Shown here: in pieces, positions 45,489 to 52,572 of the stretch | Layout of the letters: each line of letters begins with the position of its first letter | Position numbering within the stretch: the stretch's first letter is position 1 | Source: Pseudomonas sp. A34-9 | Lineage (GTDB): Bacteria > Pseudomonadota > Gammaproteobacteria > Pseudomonadales > Pseudomonadaceae | Direction of reading: 5' to 3' | DNA length: 64,000 nt | Assembly: GCF_029543085.1 (NCBI RefSeq) | Contig: NZ_CP119967.1 | Coordinates: 5,959,001 to 6,023,000, forward strand | The notes under the pieces: generated by a model | The model's database searches: none | Told to the model about the DNA's origin: nothing | The model's input: only the letters and a program-made list of their open reading frames with translations | Made by a program: the position numbers and the translations under genes

Positions 45489-48400
45489 TCAACCGAGGGC
45501 AGTTTTCTCCAGGTGTTCAAGGATGATCGGATAGACATCGACCACCGCGTTCTTGCCGAACATGCAGTCGATGTGGCCGTAGCCCGGCACCACGTGTCGG
45601 CTGTAACGCTCTGGCCCGTGCATATCGCACAAACGCTGGTAGGTCTTGAGGGTGCTTTCCGGCAAATAACACTGGTTGTCGGCGCCGCTGATAAAACAGA
45701 TCGGCAGGGTCAGCCGGTCAAAGTGCGGCATGTACACATCGTTGCCTTTGAAATCCACCAGATGCCCTTTGCGCACGATCAGCGCCAGGTGCTCGAAGGT
45801 CTCGATGTTCGATTCGCCGAACAACTCGTGCAGGTTGTCGTGCAGGGTTTCGTTGAGGGTGTCGTGGCGATACAGCGACGCGTACATGAAAGTGATGCGG
45901 TGGCACACCGGGTTGGTGCAATAACCCTGCGCCTCGATTCGCGCATAGCCGTTAAGAGCCTTGTCGTAGAGTTTGTTGAACCAGTTCTCCTTGCTGTCGG
46001 CGTAAGCGGTCATCGACTTTATGCCGATCGCATCGAGCATCCCCGGCAGGTGCAACCCGGCCTTCAGCCCTGTGGCCGTGGCGACTACGGTGTCAGCGGC
46101 AATCTGCGAGCAGACCACCGAACGCACGCCCTGCAAACCGGCGAGCAACGACATGAAGAAGGTCGTCGCGCCGTAGCAATGCACCACACATTGCACATCT
46201 TTGGCCTGGGTTTGCTGTTGAATCTGCGCGATGGCAGCCTTGAAATCGTATTGGGCGATCTGGTCGCCGTTCCACTCCTTCTTGCTCGCCGGCAGCAGAA
46301 TGCTCACCCGGAAATCCAGCAGCCAGACGTCGTAATCGTGCTTGCACAGGTATTCCAGCAGGTTGGTCTGAATGGTGTCGGTGGAAAAAATATTCGAGCC
46401 CACGCCCAAACCATGCACCAGCATCACCGGGCCTTTGCTGCCGGCCTGATAACGGGTCAGGCGCAACTCGACCCCATCCTCGGTGGGGAAGAAATGCACC
46501 GCCGGAACGGGTGCATCCAGCGGCCGTTTCAACCGTGGCGGTGCATCCGGGTTGAAGTAGATATCGCCGGCAAACACGCCGCCGTAACTTTCCCAGAGAA
46601 TCCCGGCGAAGAACTTGCCGAAGCGCGCCAGCCCTTCAATGCGCTCACGCTCGTTGCGCGCATTGAGCACTTTCATGGTGGTCATCTGCTTGGCGAAATC
46701 GGTCGGATGAATGTGCATCACCCCGGAGCCGATCACCTCGCCGGTCTTGTCCGGCCCGCGATACAGCGTCACGTACAAAGTGCTGGTGTCGTGCCAGATA
46801 TTCAGCACGCCGTTGTCTTCCGGCACGGTTTTGAAGGCACTGAAAAAGTAATCGTTGCCGTCCTCGGCGGTCAGCTTCATATCGTATTTCATGTGGCGCG
46901 TGTCGACCTGTTGCTCGAATTGCTCAAACAGGTTGAACACACCGTTGCTGGCGGTCAGCGGTTCTGGCGACAGCGCCGGGGCGATGACGGTGCCGACAAT
47001 CGTGGCCGCGTGCTCGGGTTCCTTGATCATCCGGTTGAGGTCGTTGGCGGTGATGGTCAGGGTGAAGTCGATCGGCGAATTGTCCGCCTCGCCGCGTTTG
47101 GCCGCCGCCTCATAGACTTTCAGATCGGTGCTTTGCGCGGCGGTGAAGGCCCGGGAGAAATAGCCCTTCATGGTTTCGGTGAACTGCACGCCGAGGGTCG
47201 GCGGCGCCACTTGTTTGCGCGGTGCCGACGGCAGCGTGTAGTCGATCTGCCAACCGCGGTCGGCGGCGAGCAGGCCCATGTTGCGCTCGCTCACGGCGGA
47301 AATGGTCAGCAGCGGATTGACCGCCAGCGACGTCGGAATGACCGCGCCGTCGGTCACGTACAGATTGGCGTAGACATCGGTGCCGGCGGCACCACTGAAC
47401 ACCTGACCCTTGTGATTGACCACGCCTTGTGCCGCGTCTTCACCCATCACGCAACCGCCCAACGGGTGCACCGAGACGATGCTGTGCTTGAGCAGCTTGG
47501 TCCAGATCGGATTCTCCACCCAGACCCCGCCCAACGCCTTGGTGCTCTGGTGCAGACGCTCGTTGCCGAGTGTGAAGTTCTCCTGCTCGCCAACGCCGGG
47601 CCAATCGATACGCAACTGATCCTTGCTGTCGAGGACCATCCGCCCCTGGCCGCTGTCGTGGCTCATGATCAGGTAGGTCTGCATGTTGTGCAGTGCGCCG
47701 TAATACGGGCCGCGCAGGAAGCTTTCCGCTTCGCGCTCCTTGTACTTCACCTTGCCGCTGAAGCTTTCATCGGTGGCCACGCCGATCATCTCGGCAAACC
47801 CGGCCATCGCCGGCACCATGGGCCGACCGAGGGCGCCGGGGATCGAGCCTTCCTCGATGACCATCCGGCTGCGCCAGTCGCCTTCGGTGCGCATGTCGAT
47901 CACCGAGGTGATGCACGGACCGACCGGGTGCAGTTCCTTGGCCGGGTGCGCGCCGAAACCGATGCCGTTGATGGTCTGTTCGCAGTTGTGGCCGAAGCCG
48001 AGGATGTCACCATTGCCGCTCATGTTTTCGCCGAGCTGGCCGGACATCACCACGCCCTTGTCGCGCGAACGAAGGAGAATTTCGGTCGAGCCTAGCGTGC
48101 CGGCGGAGACCACGACGATATCCGCCTTCACGAACAACGTCGGTGCACTGAACATCTCACGCCCACTGTCGAGGTACTGGAAGTGCACGATCCAGCCGTC
48201 GCCATCACGCTCCAGATGCCGCACTTCGGCCTGGCAGAAAATCTCCGCGCCGTGGTTCCAGGCGTCCGGCAGATAGTTCATCAGCGTGGTGTTCTTGGCC
48301 TTGTTGTTACAGCCCGAAACGCAGTCGCCGCACTGGTTGCACGGCAGTTGCTCGACACCGACGTGGTTGAGGTTGTTCGGCAGTTTGTCGAAGGTCACGT

Positions 48401-48941
48401 TGATCGGCGGTTTGTAGAAGTGCGCGCCTTGCTTGAGGTAATCCGCCGATTTCTTGTTGGCGTCGAGCTTGGGCAGATTCGGTGCAGTGCTCGGGTAGGG
48501 ATTGGGTTTGAGCATCTCGCGGGCGCGGGCGTAACCGTCCTTGAGCAGCGTGTCGCGGTGTTCACGCACGGCTTGCGGCCAGCGCGGATCATCGAACACA
48601 CCAGGCTCCGGCTCGAGGGCAACGTTGGCGTTGATCAGCGACGTGCCGCCGAGGCCGCAACCGACCACGACGTTTTGCTGGGCGTTGACGTGTAAATCGA
48701 ACAGCCCGGTGCGCGAGCCGATATGGCCATCCGGGTCGTGCACTTGCAGTTCCTCGGTGGCGGCGATCATGGTGTTGGGGTATTCGCCGGGCTGTATTTC
48801 CCGACCGCGTTCGAGCAGGCACACACGCTTGCCGGCACGGGACAGGCGCGAGGCAGCAATACCGCCGCCGTAGCCTGAACCGATAACGATCACATCGTAG
48901 TGTTCCTTGATCTCGCTGATGGGCGTTGAGATCCGTGTCAT
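45489..48941 (-). CDS. GMC-type oxidoreductase fused to an alpha/beta hydrolase
   Basis: A 1150-residue fusion. Residues 1 to about 560 are a cholesterol-oxidase-like GMC domain: FAD motif DVIVIGSGYGGGIAASRL (about 17-34) and C-terminal HPLGGCVMG and NLYVTDGAVIPTSLAVNP. An inserted CNQCGDCVSGC (cysteines 201, 204, 207, 211) has the ferredoxin spacing CxxCxxCxxxC. A linker domain follows, and an alpha/beta hydrolase from about 790 starts with PVMLVHGLGVGSNIF. The nucleophile position holds Cys 922 (VHCYGA), with Asp 1088 (SGADNQ) and His 1123 (GYGHID). ATG 48941 follows AGAGGATG. Likely substrates are sterol-, terpene- or lipid-like alcohols, by inference. Confidence 0.85.
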   Translation of the reverse strand: MTRISTPISEIKEHYDVIVIGSGYGGGIAASRLSRAGKRVCLLERGREIQPGEYPNTMIAATEELQVHDPDGHIGSRTGLFDLHVNAQQNVVVGCGLGGTSLINANVALEPEPGVFDDPRWPQAVREHRDTLLKDGYARAREMLKPNPYPSTAPNLPKLDANKKSADYLKQGAHFYKPPINVTFDKLPNNLNHVGVEQLPCNQCGDCVSGCNNKAKNTTLMNYLPDAWNHGAEIFCQAEVRHLERDGDGWIVHFQYLDSGREMFSAPTLFVKADIVVVSAGTLGSTEILLRSRDKGVVMSGQLGENMSGNGDILGFGHNCEQTINGIGFGAHPAKELHPVGPCITSVIDMRTEGDWRSRMVIEEGSIPGALGRPMVPAMAGFAEMIGVATDESFSGKVKYKEREAESFLRGPYYGALHNMQTYLIMSHDSGQGRMVLDSKDQLRIDWPGVGEQENFTLGNERLHQSTKALGGVWVENPIWTKLLKHSIVSVHPLGGCVMGEDAAQGVVNHKGQVFSGAAGTDVYANLYVTDGAVIPTSLAVNPLLTISAVSERNMGLLAADRGWQIDYTLPSAPRKQVAPPTLGVQFTETMKGYFSRAFTAAQSTDLKVYEAAAKRGEADNSPIDFTLTITANDLNRMIKEPEHAATIVGTVIAPALSPEPLTASNGVFNLFEQFEQQVDTRHMKYDMKLTAEDGNDYFFSAFKTVPEDNGVLNIWHDTSTLYVTLYRGPDKTGEVIGSGVMHIHPTDFAKQMTTMKVLNARNERERIEGLARFGKFFAGILWESYGGVFAGDIYFNPDAPPRLKRPLDAPVPAVHFFPTEDGVELRLTRYQAGSKGPVMLVHGLGVGSNIFSTDTIQTNLLEYLCKHDYDVWLLDFRVSILLPASKKEWNGDQIAQYDFKAAIAQIQQQTQAKDVQCVVHCYGATTFFMSLLAGLQGVRSVVCSQIAADTVVATATGLKAGLHLPGMLDAIGIKSMTAYADSKENWFNKLYDKALNGYARIEAQGYCTNPVCHRITFMYASLYRHDTLNETLHDNLHELFGESNIETFEHLALIVRKGHLVDFKGNDVYMPHFDRLTLPICFISGADNQCYLPESTLKTYQRLCDMHGPERYSRHVVPGYGHIDCMFGKNAVVDVYPIILEHLEKTALG

Positions 48942-49261
48942 GGGGTGCATCCTCTAATCAGGCCGATGGGGCAACTCTGCGGTTGCCTGCAATCAATGGA
49001 CGAACGAGCACCTGGCCACCGGATCAAGTCCGGCGACAGCACAACGGTCTGGCAGGTTGGCGCGCTACAGGCGAGCGTGCTGATTGGCGGCACGACGTAG
49101 CGTGCGCTTGCGGGGAAAGGGCGGGGGGTGGCGTGATCGACTATCCATCATGCGTTCTCCCAGAACCTGATGTGGATAACTGACGGCTGTCCTTGTGCCA
49201 TTGCAGTGAAGACAGCGCAGGAATCGAAGTCAAGGCAACGCCTTAGAACTGTATGAAATGT

Positions 49262-49325
49262 GATCAATTGCCGTTTGGACTATACCGGACGGGGCTTGCA
49301 GGGTTTGACGAACAAGTTATCCACA
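49262..49325. repeat. DnaA-box element, degenerate unit of the tandem array
   Basis: GATC at 49262 and a perfect TTATCCACA at 49317-49325 are kept 55 bases apart, but the T-run and GCCACG are lost. GACGAACAAG before the box and TGGGGGTAAC after it match the other units. The next box follows exactly 182 bases later. Confidence 0.7.
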
Positions 49326-49438
49326 TAGCCGCCCACAGCAAATGGGGGTAACTGTGGATGACTGGAAAAATAACTTGCTGATTTGTGAAGAAAAATCGTG
49401 ACTTATCCGGAAGGACGGTTTGCGAGAGGTATTGGCTG

Positions 49439-49508
49439 TTTTTTGATCACTTCCCTGTAAGCCACGTTCCACGTGACCTGTAGCGGATGGCGAACACGTT
49501 ATCCACAG
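49439..49508. repeat. DnaA-box hairpin element, tandem unit A
   Basis: T6-GATC (49439-49448), GCCACG at 49461, and TTATCCACAG at 49499-49508. The stem pairs GTAAGCCACG with CGTGACCTGT around TTCCA; both mismatches are G-U in the minus-strand RNA. The box is followed by AAGCGCCAACAGAGATCGGG. Confidence 0.88.
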
Positions 49509-49620
49509 AAGCGCCAACAGAGATCGGGGGTAACTTTATGGTATCTGTGGAAAAACCTTGGAGGCTGTGTGAAATCGGGGTTTACATAGGGATTTCCAGC
49601 TGAAACAGGTGAATTGACTA

Positions 49621-49690
49621 TTTTTTGATCAAACCTTTGAAAGCCACGTTTTACATGGTCCCCAGCGGATAGCGAACATCTTATCCACAG
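49621..49690. repeat. DnaA-box hairpin element, tandem unit B
   Basis: T6-GATC (49621-49630), GCCACG at 49643 and TTATCCACAG at 49681-49690, exactly 182 bases after unit A. The stem is CCACG-TTTTA-CATGG (G-U in the minus strand). AAGCGCCAACAGAGATTGGG follows the box. Confidence 0.88.
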
Positions 49691-49770
49691 AAGCGCCAAC
49701 AGAGATTGGGGGCAACTTGTTCAGTTATCCAAGAGAAAAAGCCCTGAAAATCCGTGACTTAGGCTGGTTG

Positions 49771-49840
49771 TTTTTTGATCTGCGGCCTGCAAGCCACGGT
49801 TAACGTGACTTGCAGTGAAGCGCGAACACGTTATCCACAG
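49771..49840. repeat. DnaA-box hairpin element, tandem unit C
   Basis: T6-GATC (49771-49780), GCCACG at 49793 and TTATCCACAG at 49831-49840, 150 bases after unit B. The stem CTGCAAGCCACG / CGTGACTTGCAG is 12 bp with one mismatch. A near-box in the other direction (AGTGGATAA) closes the array at 49875. Confidence 0.88.
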
Positions 49841-49889
49841 ACTGACCAACAGGGATTGTGCGTAAAACCCTGTCAGTGGATAACCAGCA

Positions 49890-50456
49890 TCATGCGCGGT
49901 GCATCAGATACGCAGCACCTGTCACCCGGATCATCGGATGCGGCGTCACCTGGCAGGTTTTGACGATGATGAAGCCATGCCGTTCATAGAACCGCCGCGC
50001 GCCGGTATTGGCGGCATAATCGATCAGGCTCAGGCCTTTGAGCGCGAGTTGATCGGCGCGCGCCTGGGCGTGCTGGAGGAACCGTACTCCCAACCCTTGA
50101 TTGCGCCAGCCTTCATGCAGCGCCAAGCTGGAGATGTACAGCGTGTCCGCCACTTCCATATCGGCGTAAGGCGCCAGCACTGGATCGGTGGGCGGTGTCG
50201 GGTCTGGGTCTTCGCGTGTGACATAGCTGTGCATCATGCCAACGACGCGGCCCTCGGCTTCGGCAATCAGGCAGTTCTGCCAGGAAAAGTCCACATCGTC
50301 GCGGGCATAACGCCGCTCGCCGACATCCAGCAATGGCTCGCCCGGCTCCGCCAATTGACTCCAGATGTAATCCGAAGCGCCCTCCGAGGAAATCTGAAAC
50401 AAACGCGCAATGTCGCGCGCATCCGTGCGCCGGGCAGGTCGAAACTCAACAGTCAT
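49890..50456 (-). CDS. GNAT-family N-acetyltransferase
   Basis: A 188-residue GNAT protein. It starts VEFRPARRTDARDIARLFQI, has strand-helix YISSLALHEGWRNQGLGVRF with the acetyl-CoA loop (RNQGLG), and ends DYAANTGARRFYERHGFII. The substrate is unknown. It lies between the DnaA-box array and etfB, on the etf strand but about 115 bases downstream of it. Confidence 0.88.
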   Translation of the reverse strand: MTVEFRPARRTDARDIARLFQISSEGASDYIWSQLAEPGEPLLDVGERRYARDDVDFSWQNCLIAEAEGRVVGMMHSYVTREDPDPTPPTDPVLAPYADMEVADTLYISSLALHEGWRNQGLGVRFLQHAQARADQLALKGLSLIDYAANTGARRFYERHGFIIVKTCQVTPHPMIRVTGAAYLMHRA

Positions 50457-50571
50457 TCACTTAATTCCTTGTGTAGTGAGTGGCTTTTCTAACCTGCGTC
50501 TGAAAACGGCTGCAATCAGATGCACAATGTTTTTCATGTCAAAAAATGACCTAAAAGATATTGGGGGATTT

Positions 50572-51342
50572 TCAGCGCACCACACCTTCTTCGATCAGCA
50601 ACTTGAGGATGGCCTCGGCACCGGCCTGCGGGGTCACGCCTTTGAGCACTTGTCCACCGCCGCCACTGGCTTTGGCGGTCGCGGCCTTCATGCGGTCGGC
50701 ACCGCTTTTGGCCTTGATCACTTTCAGGCGTTTGGGCCTTGGTTTGGCCGGTTGCAGGGTGGCGACCGACAGGAGTTCGTCGTCGACAACCTCGACATCC
50801 GCAGCCGCCAATACACCGCGCCGCGCCGGGCCATAAGCGCTTTGCCGAGGCTTCGGCGCAGCGTTATCCACAGTCGCCAGAAACGGCAGCTTCACTTTCA
50901 ACCGCCGCCGCTGCCCACGGGGCAATGCTTGCAGCACCAGTGCCGAACCGTCATTGATCGACTCGACCTGCGCCAGCCCGACCACCAACGGCCAGCCCAA
51001 TCCTTCGGCGAGCAAAAACGGCAGCATCCCCGACCCTTCACCGGTTTCCGCCTGACTACCGGTCAGCACTACCTGCGCCCCGGCCTCGCGCAGATACGCG
51101 GTCAGCGCCGGCAGCGCATCGGCGCCAGCCGGTTGCTCCAGCACGTGCATCTGCTCAAGACCCATGCCCAAATAAGCACGCAATGCCGGTTCCGTAACGT
51201 CGCCGGCATGCAGCACTTGCAGGTTATCCCCAGCCAGTTGCAAACCGAGCTCCACGGCACGCGCGTCCTGATCAGCGCGGCGCGGCCGGCCCGAGGTCGG
51301 GTGGGCGCCGATTGAAACCAGACTGATAATCTTCGTGTTCAT
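50572..51342 (-). CDS. etfB: Electron transfer flavoprotein beta subunit of the dgc operon
   Basis: A 256-residue EtfB-like subunit with the ETF AMP-binding fold: ADQDARAVELGLQLAG, VVLTGSQAETGEGSGMLPFL and LKVKLPFLATVDNA. The C-terminal tail is longer and more Ala/Gly/Lys-rich than in housekeeping EtfB. It is last in the dgcA-dgcB-etfA-etfB series, nine bases after etfA, so it carries electrons from DgcA (via DgcB) to the quinone pool. A perfect DnaA box (50864-50872) is embedded in the gene. Confidence 0.9.
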   Translation of the reverse strand: MNTKIISLVSIGAHPTSGRPRRADQDARAVELGLQLAGDNLQVLHAGDVTEPALRAYLGMGLEQMHVLEQPAGADALPALTAYLREAGAQVVLTGSQAETGEGSGMLPFLLAEGLGWPLVVGLAQVESINDGSALVLQALPRGQRRRLKVKLPFLATVDNAAPKPRQSAYGPARRGVLAAADVEVVDDELLSVATLQPAKPRPKRLKVIKAKSGADRMKAATAKASGGGGQVLKGVTPQAGAEAILKLLIEEGVVR

Positions 51343-51351
51343 AGCGTTTCC

Positions 51352-52572
51352 TTAAGCCGCATCGCGCTTGGCGTCGTTGCGGTAAGCCGCGACGGCCTCG
51401 ATCAACGCCTGAAGAATCTCTGCGCTCTCGCCGATCACCGAGAGGTCGGCGCGCTTGATCATGTCGCAACCCGGATCGAGGTTGATCGCCACCACCTTGT
51501 CGCAGGCACCAATGCCTTGCAGGTGCTGGATCGCACCGGAGATACCCACAGCCACGTAAACCCGCGCCGTGACCCAGGTGCCCGACGCGCCGACCTGGCG
51601 ATCACGAGCCATGAAGCCATCGTCCACCGCCACCCGCGACGCGCCCTCAGTCGCTCCGAGTGCTGCCGCTGTTTCGTGGAATAGCTGCCAATCCTTGACG
51701 CCGTTACCGCCGGAGAAAATGAATTCGGCTTCGGCCATCGGAATTGCCGCCGGGTCCACCGCCACCGCACCGAGATCTTCGATCCGCGACAGACTGCGCG
51801 CGACACTTGTGGATAACTCTACCGGCAAGGCTTCATGACGGGTTTCGCTGACCGGCTCGGCGCATTCGGCGGCGGCCAGAATCAACCGCGCGACCGGACG
51901 GGCGAGGTCTTGCAGCCCAGCGCCAGCGCGGCCAATACATTCCTGATCCTTGACCTGCCAGACCCGCGTTGCCGGGCGCTCGCCCAGTGCAGCGGCAAAG
52001 CGCCGACCCAGTTCACCGCCACCGCTGCGACTGTCCGGCAGCAGCCAGTGGCGTGGGTTGAACTGGTTATCCACAGCGCGCAAACCTTGCACTCGCTGTT
52101 CCGGTGCATAACCGCTGAACTGGTCGCCTTCCAGCACCAGCAAGCGATCGACGCCGGCGGTCGCGAAAGCGTTTTCCTTATGCTCGCCAAACACGACTGC
52201 CAACACCGCACCGTCCGTGCCGGCGAGTTGATGGGCAAGGCCGAGCAGATCACGGTCGTGGCTGCTCAAGCGGCCGCCGACCATGTCCGGTACCACGCTG
52301 ATGTAGAACGCCGGGGCCGGCACTTGATGCAGCGGCAATTGCACCTCAATCGTGGCCGAACGTTTGACCGCCCCGCCCTGCTGCGCGCCGCTGCGGTCGA
52401 TACGTTTAACACCGTTGGGACCGATAAAACCGATGCCGTGCAGGTTCTTGCGAATGACGCCGTTGGGCCCCATCCAGCTGTGTTGCGCCGGTTGCATGGC
52501 CGCGTGCAGCGGGTGCAAACGGTTACGCGCTATCCATTCGGCGCGCGGGTCGCGGCGGATAATGTCGCTCAT
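51352..52572 (-). CDS. etfA: Electron transfer flavoprotein alpha subunit of the dgc operon
   Basis: A 406-residue EtfA. Its N-terminal extension of about 100 residues (RRDPRAEWIARNRLHPLHAA) is not found in housekeeping EtfA. The FAD domain at the C-terminus contains DRQVGASGTWVTARVYVAVG, GISGAIQHLQGIGACDKVVA and NLDPGCDMIKRADLSVIGES. It starts within the dgcB stop (TGATG). Two perfect DnaA boxes (51808-51816 and 52067-52075) lie in the coding sequence. Confidence 0.92.
   Translation of the reverse strand: MSDIIRRDPRAEWIARNRLHPLHAAMQPAQHSWMGPNGVIRKNLHGIGFIGPNGVKRIDRSGAQQGGAVKRSATIEVQLPLHQVPAPAFYISVVPDMVGGRLSSHDRDLLGLAHQLAGTDGAVLAVVFGEHKENAFATAGVDRLLVLEGDQFSGYAPEQRVQGLRAVDNQFNPRHWLLPDSRSGGGELGRRFAAALGERPATRVWQVKDQECIGRAGAGLQDLARPVARLILAAAECAEPVSETRHEALPVELSTSVARSLSRIEDLGAVAVDPAAIPMAEAEFIFSGGNGVKDWQLFHETAAALGATEGASRVAVDDGFMARDRQVGASGTWVTARVYVAVGISGAIQHLQGIGACDKVVAINLDPGCDMIKRADLSVIGESAEILQALIEAVAAYRNDAKRDAA

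Larger units (their letters stand above)
48942..49889. other. Long non-coding region (948 bases) with the DnaA-box array
   Basis: No credible gene. The first 230 bases are GC-rich with only small dyads (CCGGA-TCAAG-TCCGG) and should carry the promoter of the GMC gene. A perfect DnaA box (TGTGGATAA) lies at 49171-49179. From 49262 the sequence turns AT-richer and holds the tandem repeat array. Confidence 0.7.

Noticed and set aside
48926..49183. 85-codon frame in the gap after the GMC gene
   Set aside because: It overlaps the GMC start, lacks a ribosome site and has no recognisable features.
49462..49480. Partial parS-like sequence (GTTCCACGTG) in tandem unit A
   Set aside because: Only one half of the parS palindrome matches, and the other units diverge at these positions, so it is better explained as the hairpin stem of the repeat.
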